Part shown: positions 1 through 10,849 of the stretch, piece by piece
Layout: each line of letters begins with the position of its first letter
How positions within the stretch are numbered: position 1 is the stretch's first letter
Assembly: GCF_964199755.1 (NCBI RefSeq)
Contig: NC_133898.1
Location: forward strand, 130,260,224-130,324,223
Direction of reading: 5' to 3'
DNA: 64,000 bases
Source: Larus michahellis
Lineage: Eukaryota > Chordata > Aves > Charadriiformes > Laridae
Translations under genes and position numbers: made by a program
The notes under the pieces: model-generated
Seen by the model: the letters and a program-made list of their open reading frames with translations, nothing else
Database searches by the model: none
Told to the model about the DNA's origin: nothing

Positions 1-2778
1 TTTTAGCCGCTCGCCGCAGCTCCTGGCTTTCGTGGAAATGTTCAACCCAGTGATAGCCAGCTTTTTTGGAGAGCGTACACCTCTTAAGGTGTTTAGGAAA
101 CAAGCGGGTTCATTAAAGAGCTCACAGTCCCTCTCCTGCTCTTGCCAGGGAAGAGGTTTGCTCAGTGCCGGAGTCACAGGGACTTCTCCGGGAGACAAGC
201 CGGCAGCGGGAGCAGACCCGCGGGCTCCAGCCTCCCCTCCTCTTCGCTGACTGAGCGAGGAGAAGCCAAGAGGGGAAGAGACGCTCAAGAGGTTTCCTTT
301 TCTGCTCTTTGCCGCCTTCTACTTTTTTTTTTTAAACTCTGGCCTGTTTGCTTTTTTTTTTTTCCCTTTCCTTTGGCTTGTTCGTTTTTAACTCTTTGCT
401 TTCCCTCCCAGCACTGCCCTTGCCTTGCATTCCACAGGGTTTCAGCAATCTGCAGGTCTGTACAAAGTACCGGGTCAAGTGCACTGGGCACGGGCTCTGT
501 CTTGCATCTGAGTTCGGTTTGTTTTGGAAGCTGAGTGGATCCAAGCTGGTGAGATACGGAGCTCCTAGGAAAAAAGCCAGGGCACTCGCGCTAAGGAGCC
601 TGGCTCTTCACCATGGGGCAGGCCACTGGGCACAAGCTGGAGCTTCACTGCATCTCAGTGGGGAAAAATTGTCTTGTTTGAAGAATGTGATGAAGATGGT
701 CAGAGGTGTGGAGGAGCTCCTCTCCAAGAAAAAGCTGTATCAGCTGTGATATAAGGGGGAAACGATGATCCGCATGGACTATGTTGCTGGTGAGGAGGAA
801 GGAGACCAAGGAGACGTGTGACAGAGGTCTATAAGATGGTGAGTGGCTCGGAGACAGTAAATTTTTCTTTACTAGGTGGGATAATGAGTGAAACTGGTTT
901 GCAAAACCACGTGGAGCCTTTCATCTCAGTCCCCTATGGAGCTGCGTGACTCCTTGCTGCAGGATGCTCCAGGTACTAAAGGTTCTCATGGCTCCAGAAA
1001 CTCACAGGACAGATGGAAGAATAGTCCCCCAAGGGCTCTTAAACACAAAGATGTCACTTCTGGCTTGCAAAGTTACCGACCTGCAGGTTGCTGAAGGCTT
1101 CAAGACCCTTCATGGGGGATGTCAGCGAAAGCTTGTCCTGTCCTGGGTCTCCTCCCTTCCAAAAGTGTCCCAGGGCTAGGAGCACCCTATGGAGATCTTC
1201 CACTTGAGGTAGAGGAGAGGGGTTGGGGGTCTCTGGCTGGACACATGCAGCACGGGCAAGATTTGTCCTCTCCTGCTGCTTGCTGTCAGCAGATGAGATC
1301 TCGGCACAGCTCTCCGAGCAGGTTTTTAGGATCACCGACATTTCTTCTTGGGCCTGCCCACGTTGATCTCAACCTGCCCTTCCCGCAGTCCCAGGCTTCT
1401 CACTCAGCCAACTCTCCCTTCTTTCACTCTGCTTCACTTAAAATAGAAAATTAATAATTAACCGGCCTGTCCTTTGAGCTGCAGGTAAAGAAAATCCCGA
1501 ACACCTGCCTTACGGGTTGTCTGGTGCCCTGGCGTCTGTTTGTTTTTCCAGCGAGCTGCTCTCCACGAGCAGTGCGCTGGCGTTTCGGGGTGGCCTCCTG
1601 ACTGCCCCAGGGCTTTCTTCTACCAGCCAGAGCCACCTCTCTTTGCAGCCAGCCTCTCCTACTGCAGTGCCTCTCTTGGCCACAATATTTGTGAAATATT
1701 GTGACTATTTCGGCAGCTGCCTGCCTTTTTGTAGATACAGGGTCTTCTCTCCAAGCCCAGGTATGCCAGTAGGTCACCAGCCCCCCGCAGCATCTCAGCG
1801 CCTTCTCTGATCCCCATCCTCTTGTACCCGTCTTGCAGCACACCTCAACATGCCGCTGAAGGTGGAATGGGAGGCAGCTTCACACTAGTCTGGGAATTTT
1901 GGAATACAGAAAGATGACAGGAAAGGAGGTAGGAGTTGGCTGGTTTGATCTCTTTCTGCTTGTTTTTCACTTAATTAATGTATTACCCTTTTTTGAATGA
2001 AAGATGCTTTGGTTGACCGGAGGGAGAAAGTTGGCCTTCTCCTTTTCCGGTGGAGAAGGAAAGTCCGGAGTTATTGCCCATCCCTGTTCACCTACAGACC
2101 AGGAACATCAGCACCCCCTTCTCTGGGGCTTCAGGACAACTCCAACAATGTCCAGAGAAGCAAAGATGCCTCTTTTAGATATATTAAATCAAACCCCCAA
2201 TATTTCTGGCAGAATTGGATGAAAGGAATCCTCTTTCGTAAAGATTTACCCTTCCGATTTATGGGCGAGCTTGCAAATGCTGTGACCCCACTCACTTTTT
2301 TTTAACGACACCCATAAAGATGTCGTTAGTGTTAAATCAACCGATGGGTTAATATTTATTAAGGGACAGGGAGCATGCCAACACACCCCTCCTAGCCGGG
2401 GTAAACAAGGCTCAAACCAAGAAAATCTCCAGCTTTTTCAGAGCTTCCCGCGTCGCCCTCCTAAAAATTTTTCCCTTATGCTGCTAAAATTGTAGCAACG
2501 CAGGGGCGAGGGGTTTGGAGTCGGACCCGACCCAACGCTGGGGCAGCAGCCAAGGACCTCTACGCACTTTGGTCCCTGCGGCAGAGGAGCAGGGAGGGTG
2601 CTGCAGGTGACAGCAGAGCCTATTTTTTTCATTTAATCTCTATTTTTCATGTCTCTATAGGGCTGCAGACGGCGTGGAGTGGCCAAACACCTGCCTCGTC
2701 GCTTGCCCGCGCAGACGCTGCTGCAGCTCGGGGAGGGATGCTGCCAGCAGCACCTATGGATAAGGAGGCAGAAGACTG
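1..2778. other. Unannotated single-copy DNA left of the first minisatellite
   Basis: I see no exon I can defend here. The stretch has mixed composition with pyrimidine-rich runs near 320-365. Several frames stay open for 60-130 codons (for example 142-534 and 1997-2305, both plus), but they lack flanking splice sites, recognisable motifs or a convincing start context. A good-looking acceptor (pyrimidine run then TATAG) sits at about 2660 on the plus strand with no coding frame behind it. Confidence 0.5.
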
Positions 2779-3243
2779 GATGGGAAGGCAGGTGAGTGTG
2801 TAGGAAGGTGGATGAGCATATAGGAAGGTGGGTTGGCATAGAGGAAGGCAGGTGAGCATATAGGAAGGTGGATGAGTGTATGGGAAGGCAGGTGAGTGTA
2901 TAGGAGGTCAGGTGAATGTCTAGGCAGGCAGATGAGCATATAGAAAGGCAGTTGAGCGTATGGAAGGGCAGGTGAGTGTATAGGAATGCTGATAAGCGTA
3001 CAGGAAGGCAGATGAGTGTATAGGAGGGCAGGTGAGTGTATAGGAAGGCGGATGAGCATATAGAAAGGCAGGTGAACACACGGGAAGGCAGATGAGTGTG
3101 TAGGGAGGCAGATGAGCATATAGGAAGCCAGATGAGCATATAGAAAGGCAGGTGAGTGTGTAGGAAGGTGGATGAGTGTGTAGGAAGGTGGATGAGTGTA
3201 TAGGAGGGCAGGTGGGCATATAGGAAGGCAGGTGAGCATATAG
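2779..3243. repeat. Minisatellite A, about 20-bp unit, about 23 copies
   Basis: Tandem array with the approximate unit AGGAAGGCAGGTGAGTGTAT; copies differ by point changes such as GATGAGCATA for GGTGAGTGTA. Because 20 is not a multiple of 3, the minus strand reads open in all three frames with a 20-residue periodicity rich in Leu, Pro, Thr, His and Cys. Those minus-strand frames (2633-3524) are by-products of the repeat, not genes. The plus-strand unit contains CAGGTGAGT, the consensus 5' splice site. The array lies downstream of the 3' end of the minus-strand adaptor gene. Confidence 0.9.
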
Positions 3244-4890
3244 ACTCCCCCCAGGCACACCGGGGGGTCAGTTAGTTGTAGCCCCCAAGGGGCAGCACCT
3301 CTGTCCATCGACGAGAGCCGGTGCTTACAGAGGGGGTGGGTCTGCCAGGGGGGCAAGAACCAGGTGAGCAGAAACCTCCAACTCCCGGTGGCTCCGAGCC
3401 ACCCAAGCCTCGCCTCGCTGAACACGGCCGCGCTGGCACAGCCGTGCCGGACCCTGTGTGCCGAGGCTGTGCCGAGATGACTCACCCCGCTGCTTGCAGC
3501 AGCCACACTTCCAACTAGCAACAAGTGAAAATAGAAACGTCCCCAGACCCTGAGCCAGGAATAACGTTGCAGGCTAGGGTTTTTTGGTGTTCTTTTTCCC
3601 TTTAAAGTGAAATCCCTTTTTTTTTAATTCTCTCTGACTCAGTCCCAATAAAGCCACCACACAGTGGCATAGTCTCCTCCCTGGCTTCTGCGCTGTGGCC
3701 CACGGCACGTCGTCCGGGGCGGATGCGGGAGGAGAGAAGCAGAGCCTGGCGAGGCGGGTCTGGAGGAACGATGCCACATCCTGGTGGGACGCAGATCGGT
3801 GGTTTGTTGGGATGCAGAGCTTGGGAGCAAAAAAGGGAGAAGGAGGAGCAGTTGGTGTTGAAGCCTAGGCTGCTTTGGAAGTTTATATGATAGGAGTATG
3901 GACGACTGTAGGGATGGAGAGCTGGGAGATGGGAACAGTCAGACCTTCCTGTCTCGGTGGTGGGACAGGGATGACGGGTCTTCTTGGCTCTACCCGCTTT
4001 GGGATGAGCATCTGCTGGTGGCCACCATCAAATGGCAAAGGCAGGGTGATGGAAAGAGGGGAGGGGGGAGTGATGGGACTGTGCCGGTCCCCATGGAGCT
4101 GCCTGGGGCTGGTGGGTGGTTGCAGCCATAGTGGAGGTACAGGGATATCCTGGGAGCAGGCACAACAGCGTTATCTCAGTCACCCCACGTAACCACAGCT
4201 CCCATTACATGCTGCCCTCCAGGCCTCCCTGGAGCCCTGCCAGCCTTTTTGGGGGGGAGATAAGCCAGGTCCCACCGCTCTATCAGGCCAGCCCACACCT
4301 AGAATCCAGCAAAATGCAGCCACCGTCCCCACCCCTGCCCGAGCCCCAGCCACGGGATGCTCATTTCCCTGGCAGAGTCCATCCAAACTGCCCCAGGGAT
4401 GAATCAGGGCACAGCACACCCATTAAAAATTATTAAAATAGCAATTAAGGACTATTTACACAGCTCCGCATCCAAAAACTCTCATTCCCGGGAAGCAAGA
4501 CAATGCTACAGGGGATTTTTCCCAGGGAATTCAAGCTGGATGAGGCGTGGAAGTAATTTTTTGGGGTTTTTTTGGAGCTTCTCCAAAAAATAATCACGCA
4601 TTTTTCTTCTGATGTTTTTCTTCGGCCAACGCCACGTGGGGGGTCACCCCACTGCCCGCTCCCCCAGCGATGGGCATGTCCCAGAGGGACACTCGGGGGC
4701 CCCCATGCTGTATGTTGGGGGATAACCTGGGCCACCTACACTTAATTTTAGAGTTGGGAAGGGAGCGGGCAGCTCTCCAGGGCTGCTGCCTGTGCCTGCC
4801 CACGCTCCTGCCCGCAGCCGGGAAAACCCTCCATCAATCTTGCACGAACCGGCCGGGCTTGAGGCAGCTCCAAAACATCTCCGGGGCGTC
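3244..4890 (-). other. 3' flank and probable 3' UTR of the minus-strand adaptor gene
   Basis: This lies immediately downstream of the TAG stop at 4893-4891 on the minus strand. No other coding frame is convincing. The nearest canonical-type poly(A) signal I find on the minus strand is ATTAAA at 3628-3623, which would give a 3' UTR of about 1.25 kb, but no cleavage site can be proven. There is a T-rich tract at 3615-3627. Confidence 0.35.
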
Positions 4891-5474
4891 CTATGCCACA
4901 TCGAAGTGCTTTTCCGGCAGCGGTGGAGGTGTTTCTTCTTGGGGCTCGGGGGGGCCAGCGGGCTGCTGGGCTTGCGGTGCCCGGGGCTTCTTGCATACCT
5001 GGGCATAGACGGGGCCGGGGCTCCCCTTGCTGCCCGGCTCCTCCTGGATGATGATCTCCTGCACGGAGATGCTTGGCTCATCCCCGGCGGGCAGGGATGA
5101 GGAGTCCCCTGGGGCGCTGCCGGCATCCCAAAGCTTTTTTAGCATCCCAGATTTGTACCGGATGCTTTCGTAGATGGGTCCCTTGGCATCCGGCACAGGG
5201 TCTGCCACGGGTTTGCCAGCATCCCCGGGCAAAACTGGCAGCTGCCGGTGCCGCAGGAACTCGGGGGTCCTTTGGGGTGGTCCAGAGAGTGTGTTGGAAT
5301 GGGGTGTCCAGCCTGGAAGCCCCGCAGCTGGATTATCTGGATTCCCCGGCACTGTGGGGCTGTCTGCCTGTTGCCAGGGCTCACCGGGAGAGGGGGTGCC
5401 TGCAGGGAGGGAGAAGAGGGGATGCTGAGCCGGGGTGGTACCCCCAGCACCAGCACATGGCGGGGCATCCCCGG
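4891..5474 (-). CDS. Leukocyte transmembrane adaptor-like protein, exon 4 (terminal coding exon)
   Basis: This exon encodes the C-terminal 193 residues and the TAG stop. The acceptor is TTGCATTAG before CCGGGG; two bases complete a codon begun in exon 3 (phase 1). About 120 residues in is GPIYESIRYKSG, and further on is PVYAQVCKK: two Yxx(I/V) motifs of the kind phosphorylated by Src-family kinases and bound by SH2 domains. The tail has PPPLPEKHFD, a PxxP SH3-type ligand resembling the APPPVP segment of PAG1. The first half is Pro/Gly/Ala-rich and apparently disordered, as in LIME1, SIT1 and PAG1. YESIR and YxxVCK resemble LIME1, but the motif order differs, so I give no symbol. The open frame continues 5' of the acceptor through intron and minisatellite B; that extension is not coding. 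The family role is recruiting Csk, Grb2 or Lck to membrane microdomains. Assignment to the adaptor class is inference. Confidence 0.72.
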
Positions 5475-6056
5475 CTAATGCAAGGGTAAAGTAGCACCGA
5501 GTAAATGGGATTAAATGGGTCCCACTCCCACTTCTGTCCCTGTGCTTTGCTTTTAGCACGAAAAACAGTAAAAAGCACAGAAAAAGCAGCATGAGCATCC
5601 CCAGGTTGCTGGCGATAGGCCGTGCCCCCCGCCGCAGGGCCAGCACGGAGTCGGGACCTGCCGCCTGCCTTCCCGCGCGCCGGCTCATGCCTTCGGTCAA
5701 ATATTTATTTAAGAAGGAGGCTCTGCTCTGTGTGCAGGATCTGTCAACACGGGAGCTGGCAGAGCAGGACGCCCAGCCGGTTTGTTCGCTCCAAAGGCGA
5801 AGGAGACGCTGGAAAAGCTGCGTAACTGGGTGTTTCTCCTCCTGCTTTAAATATGCAGGGGTATGGTGGTCCCATGGGATTTGGGGTGCAGGACCTTGGG
5901 TGCCGTGCCGCCGTGTGGGAAGCGTGAGTGCAGCGCACGGGACACGGGCTGGCGCAGGAGGTGGCAGGGTCAGATCCAGGCCAGAGCCCCTGGGGGCCAG
6001 CACAGCCTCCTCACTGCCCTCCAGCTCCCTCCTGGCAGAAAGCAGCCCCTGCCCCA

Positions 6057-7330
6057 TGAGCACCCCAATGGGAGCATCCCAACGTGAACACCCCGACATG
6101 AGCATCCCAGCATGAGCACCCTGATGTGAGCACTCCAACGTGAACACCCCGAGATGAGCATCGCAGCATGAGCACCCCGATATGAGCATCCCAGCGTGAG
6201 CATCCCAGCGTGAGCACCACAACATGAGGACCAAGAACATGGTCACCACAGCACGAGCACCCCAACATGAGCACTCTGTTAGTACCCCAGCATGAGCACC
6301 CCAGCGTAAGGATCTCCAATGTGAGCACCCCAACACGAGCACCCCAGCATGAGCATCCGAAAGAGAACATCCCAACATGCACTTCCCAAAGCAAGCACCC
6401 CAATGTGAGCATCCAAATGTGAGCACCCCAGCACAAGCACCCCATTGTGAGCACTCTGTTAGCACCCCAACACGAACACCCCAGCGTAAGGATCCCCAAT
6501 GTGAGCACCCCAACATGAGCACCCCAGCCTGAGCACCCCAATATGGGCATGCCAACGTGAGCACCCCAACTTGAGCATCCCAACATGAGCACCCCAATGC
6601 GAGCATTCCAACGTGGGCACCCCAACACAAACATCTCAGTGTGAGCATCCAAACATGGGCATCCCAACATGAGCACCCAACCATGAGCACCCCAACACGA
6701 GCACTCTGTTAGCACCCCAACATGAGCACCCCAGCATAAGGATCCCCAAGATGAGCACCCCAGCATGAGCCACCCAGCATGAGCATCCCAAAGTGGGTGA
6801 CGCTACATCAGCCACCCAACAGAAGCACCCCAGCCTGAGCACCCCAAAGAGACCATCCCAACCTGAACACCCCGACATGAGCACCCCAAAGCAAGCATCC
6901 CAATGTAGACAACCCAACGTGAGCACCCCAACCTGAGCGTCCAAACGTGGGCACCTCACCATGAGCACCCCATCATGAGCATCCCAACGTGAGCACCCCC
7001 AATGTGAGCACTCTTAGCACCCCAGCATGAGCACCCCAGCTTAAGGATCCCCAATGTGAGCACCCCAACATGAGCACCCCAAATGTGAGCACCCCAACTT
7101 GGGTCACCCAACATGAGCCACCCAACATGAGCCACCCAACATGAGCACCCCAACGTGAGCATCCCAACATGGGCATCCCAGCATGGGCACCCCAATGTGG
7201 GCACCCCAACGTGGGCACCCCAACACGGGCATCTCGATGTGAGCCCCCCCCAGCCTGAGCACCCCAACGTCAGTGCCCCAATGTGAGCACCCGAACGCGT
7301 GCACCCCAGCACGAGCCCCCCGCCGTGAGC
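6057..7330. repeat. Minisatellite B, 15-bp unit with higher-order structure (intron 3 of adaptor gene)
   Basis: About 80 degenerate copies of a 15-bp unit close to GAGCACCCCAACATG, with variants GAGCATCCCAACGTG and GAGCCACCCAACATG. A distinctive block beginning GAGCACTCTGTTAGCA and followed by TAAGGATCCCCAA recurs at about 6271, 6453, 6703 and (shortened) 7006, showing amplification of multi-unit segments. Since 15 is a multiple of 3, the minus strand yields long Gly/Cys/Leu/Val/Trp-rich open frames such as 4891-6690 and 6011-6766. These are repeat artefacts lying in an intron. Confidence 0.92.
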
Positions 7331-8473
7331 CCCCCCGATGTCAGCGCCTCAGCAAGGTGCACCCCAGCACCCCGAGGGGCCAAGGCTTCGCATTCCGGGT
7401 GTCCCTTTCCTGTCCCGCTGTGGAAAAGCAGGAGAGGGAGAGGGGTGTGGGGGGGAAACGCAGCCAGGGGAGCCCCAGAACTGGGGTCAGGCTGATGGAG
7501 GTCACCCCGTAAAACACGCGGGAGCTCCCGGTGCAGAGCAAGGAGGAGCGGGAATTTCACTGGAGCGTCTCGAAGCTCGGCCACAGCGCGGCGGAAAGGG
7601 GAAATTAACAGCCGGGGTTTGATCGCCCTGGTCACCCAGCCAGGCTGGAGGGAGAGTTCCCGGTGCCAGCGGGAAGAGAAACTTCTTCCCGGCTCCAGGG
7701 AAAAGGAAAGGGGCCTCACGCTTCATCCGGGGGGAGGTTTGGAGCACTAAAACATCTTATTTTTCAAGCTTTCCCCAGGCAATTCCCTTCCTGCGGGCGC
7801 GGAGCAGGCCAGGGGGGATTTTGAACCAGCCGACACGGTCCTGCCGGAGGAACTGGGACTGGCGGCAGCTTTCACTGGGATATTTTGCTGTAACTGGGAA
7901 TTTTACGAGGTAATTTTGACCGCAGCTGCCAGCCTCCTGCGAGCCACGGGGCATCCCCATCCTCTTCTCCGTGCCGGGGAACCGAAATTAGCTGCTCGCT
8001 GCTAACGAGCTTCACTAATTTTCCCCGGTTTGGCTGCCGTGACCCAGGCCGGGGGTGTGTGTGTGTGGGGGTGGGGGGTGGGGGTACAGGGGTGCAGCCC
8101 CAACACGTCTGGCCGAGGGCTGGCTCAAAGTCCCCCCAGCTCCTCCGAGTTCATTAGCCGGGCAAATCATTAACCGGGCTGGGTCGGGGCGAGGCTGAGC
8201 CCCGGGGACCTTCGGACCGCGGTGCCTGGCTCTGTCACCCCGCTGCGGCCCGTCCCCAGGGCACGGCCACCACCCCAGCGCGGGGGGGTCCCCGTCCTGC
8301 TGCGCCCCGAACCCGCCGTGGGAGCGGGAGGGGGGGTGGGGGGGAGCCCAGCCGGCCTGTGGCACCCGGCACCCGCGTCCCTGGGGGGTGCGAGGGCCCC
8401 CGAGCACCCGCAGCAGCGGGGCGCCGGAGGTGGCAGAGGGACACGGCCACCGTCCCCGTGTCCCCGGACCTAC
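7331..8473 (-). other. Unique part of adaptor-gene intron 3
   Basis: GC-rich single-copy DNA between minisatellite B and the exon 3 donor. It contains a GT/G run at 8057-8090. No tyrosine-motif exon or strong acceptor-donor pair stands out. The long plus-strand frame that starts at 8222 is driven by low-complexity GC content and minisatellite C. Confidence 0.45.
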
Positions 8474-8525
8474 CTCCCGGCAGCGCCGCTCCCCCGCCGC
8501 CGGAGCCCAGCCTCACCAGCCGCAG
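8474..8525 (-). CDS. Leukocyte transmembrane adaptor-like protein, exon 3 (52 bp)
   Basis: A small exon defined by a strong acceptor (TTTTTTCCGCTGCAG) and a good donor (GGGAG then GTAGGT) on the minus strand. Its 52 bases enter in phase 0, as exon 2 leaves, and exit in phase 1, as exon 4 requires; that agreement across three exons is the main support. It encodes LRLVRLGSGGGGAALPG, a short basic then Gly-rich cytoplasmic linker. An internal CTG/GTGAGG is a weaker alternative donor. The branch-point region (GGTTAATAC near 8550-8558) is squeezed between the exon and minisatellite C. Conservation of this linker in the adaptor family is not known to me. Confidence 0.62.
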
Positions 8526-8559
8526 CTGCAGCGGAAAAAAGTGGGCACTCGCGTATTAA

Positions 8560-9895
8560 CCCCCCAGCACTCGTGCGTGTCCCCCCCCCACCCCCGGCAC
8601 TCGTGCATCCTCCCAAGCACCCTGCATCCCCCCCCCCCGGCACTCGTGCATCCTCCCAAGCACCCATGCATCCCCCTGGCACTCGTGCATCCTCCCAAGC
8701 ACCCTGCATCCCCCTGGCACTCGTGCATCCCCCCCCTGGCACTCGTGCATCCCCCCCCGGCACTCGTGCATCCCCCCCCCGGCACTCGTGCATCCCCCCC
8801 CTGGCACTCATGCATCCTCCCAAGCACCCTGCATCCCCCTGGCACTCGTGCATCCCCCCCCTGGCACTCGTGCATCCCCCCCCGGCACTCGTGCATCCCC
8901 CCCCGGCACTCGTGCATCCTCCCAAGCACCCTGCATCCCCCTGGCACTCGTGCATCCCCCTGGCACTCGTGCATCCCCCCCCGGCACTCGTGCATCCCCC
9001 CCCCGGCACTCATGCATCCTCCCAAGCACCCTGCATCCCCCTGGCACTCGTGCATCCCCCCCCCGGCACTCATGCATCCCCCCCCCGGCACTCGTGCATC
9101 CTCCCAAGCACCCTGCATCCCCCTGGCACTCGTGCATCCCCCCCCCGGCACTCATGCATCCCCCCCCCGGCACTCATGCATTCTCCCAAGCACCCTGCAT
9201 CCCCCTGGCACTCGTGCATCCCCCCCCTGGCACTCGTGCATCCCCCCCCCGGCACTCGTGCATCCTCCCAAGCACCCTGCATCCCCCTGGCACTCCTGCA
9301 TCCCCCCCCCGGCACTCGTGCATCCCCCCCACCCCCCTCCTCCAGCACTCGTACACCCCCCTCCCCCGGCACTCGTGCATCCTCCCGGCACTCAGGCATC
9401 CTCCCACAGCACTCGTGCATCCCCCCACGGCGATCGCGCATCCCCCCCCAGCAGTCGTGCATCCCCCTGGCACTCGTGCATCCCCCCCCCCCCCCAGCAC
9501 TTGTGCATCCCCTCCCCCCCCGCCTCCGGCACTCCTGCATCCCCCTGGCACTTGTGCCTCCCCCCCGGCACTCCCGCATCCCCTCCATGGCAGTCGTGCA
9601 TCCCCTCCTGGAACTCTTGCATCCCCCCCGACACTTGTGCACCCCCCCCCGGACACTCCTGCATCCCCCTGGCACTTGGGCATCCCCCCCCCAGCACTCG
9701 TACATCCCCCCATGGAAGTCGTGCATCCCCCTGGCACTTGTGCCCCCCCCCCGGGCACTTGTGCATCCCCCCCAAGCATTCATACATCCCCCCCACCCCC
9801 CAGCACTTTTGCATCCCCATCCCCCCCCAAGCACTCATGCCTCCCCCCCCCCGGCACTTGTGCACCCCCCAGCACTTGTGCACCCCCCAGCCCGG
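8560..9895. repeat. Minisatellite C, about 22-bp C-rich unit (intron 2 of adaptor gene)
   Basis: About 60 copies of a unit close to GGCACTCGTGCATCCCCCCC, with C runs of 5-13. A longer cassette, in which TCCTCCCAAGCACCCTGCAT follows the CTCGTGCA core, recurs roughly every 80-100 bp (about 8650, 8690, 8815, 8915, 9015, 9105, 9185, 9260). The 3' half, beyond about 9330, is more degenerate (CTCGTACA, CTTGTGCC and so on). The three long plus-strand His/Pro/Ala-rich frames and the Gly/Cys/Met/Glu minus frames are artefacts of the repeat. The minus strand is G-rich with G-quadruplex potential, and each unit carries a CpG. Confidence 0.93.
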
Positions 9896-10329
9896 GTTTC
9901 GGGGGGCTCAGGGGGACCCAGGATTTGGGGTGGGGTGGGGGTGGGGGTGTCAGCGTGGGAACACAGTGTGGGGGGGGCGGCTGCCCTCTGCCGGCGCCGA
10001 CCAGCACTGACTAGTTCCAACTGGTCGCCACTGGCCCCCACTGGCCCCACAGCTGCCGGGGGGGGGGGCGGGGAGTGGCGCACTCGTCCTCTCTGCTCAA
10101 GCCCTGCAAGCCCCAGCTGGGGCACCCATGGGGTCACACCATGGCCAGGGCCACCCGCTGTCCCTGTCCCGCCGTCCCCATCCCAATTCCCGCCCCCCCC
10201 CACCCCACCCCCGCTTCTGCCCCAGCCGTGATGCTTTTTTTGGGGCCGATGTAGCCATTTGGGGTGAATTTGGGGCGAGCAGAGGGACGTTCCCCGTGCT
10301 GACGCTGGAGGGCTGTCGAAGCACGCGGG
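9896..10329. other. Intron 2 unique sequence between minisatellites C and D
   Basis: GC-rich DNA with G runs (9920-9975 and 10057-10075) and C runs (10190-10215), no repeat array and no exon I can support. It lies inside intron 2 of the minus-strand adaptor gene. Confidence 0.4.
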
Positions 10330-10697
10330 AGGCGTGGGGACAGGGCACGGTGGGGACGGGGGACGGTGGGGACAGGGGACGGTGGGGACGGGGCACGGTG
10401 GGGACGGGGGACGGTGGGGACGGGGGACGGTGGGGACGGGGCACGGTGGGGACAGGGCACGGTGGGGACGGGGGACGGTGGGGACAGGGCACGGTGGGGA
10501 CGGGGCACGGTGGGGACGGGGGACGGTGGGGACGGGGGACGGTGGGGACGGGGCACGGTGGGGACAGGGCACGGTGGGGACGGGGGACGGTGGGGACGGG
10601 GCACGGTGGGGACAGGGGACGGTGGGGACAGGGGACGGTGGGGACGGGGGACGGTGGGGACGGGGCACGGTGGGGACGGGGGACGGTGGGGACGGGG
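10330..10697. repeat. Minisatellite D, 16-bp G-rich unit, about 23 copies (intron 2 of adaptor gene)
   Basis: A very homogeneous array of GACGGTGGGGACGGGG, varying only at ACGGGG/ACAGGG and GGAC/GCAC. The plus strand has regularly spaced GGGG runs, so several G-quadruplexes could form in the non-template strand relative to the plus and in the template of the minus-strand gene. Open frames on both strands ([11 protein letters not shown] plus; [14 protein letters not shown] minus) reflect the 48-bp, 16-residue period and are not genes. High copy identity suggests recent expansion and likely length polymorphism. Confidence 0.94.
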
Positions 10698-10791
10698 CCG
10701 CCACGTCCTCAGCCCCCATGCCGCCACCTCGCCCTCCGGCCGTGCCCAGCAGCCATCGGATGCCACCCGCGCTGGGGACCCGCGGACTGAC

Positions 10792-10849
10792 CCCTCGGAC
10801 GAGCTCAGGGCTCGCGTTCGTTCGCCGGCCGGAAAACCAGCGGCTGGTC
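10792..10849 (-). CDS. Leukocyte transmembrane adaptor-like protein, exon 2 (58 bp)
   Basis: Acceptor GACCTCTCCCTCCTTCTCCCGCAG (a strong polypyrimidine tract) and donor CGAGGG then GTCAGT (weaker) on the minus strand. The first base completes the Arg codon split from exon 1; the remaining 57 bases encode [19 protein letters not shown] and leave in phase 0. The peptide is basic and follows directly on the transmembrane helix, fitting a stop-transfer juxtamembrane segment. Intron 1 is only 374 bp. A longer frame running through this exon into upstream DNA is a shadow. Confidence 0.6.

Noticed and set aside
5480..5592. Hydrophobic minus-strand segment (LFLCFLLFFVLKAKHRDR) as an alternative membrane anchor
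   Set aside because: It lies just 5' of the exon 4 acceptor in T-rich intron. The anchor in exon 1 is better supported by splice sites and phase.
4891..6690. Single 599-codon minus-strand open frame
   Set aside because: Its 5' two-thirds are minisatellite B and intron sequence. A good acceptor at 5475 and phase-matched upstream exons show that only 4891-5474 is coding.
8222..10231. 669-codon Pro/His-rich plus-strand frame and its overlapping frames
   Set aside because: Produced by the stop-free minisatellite C; no splice, start or domain evidence.
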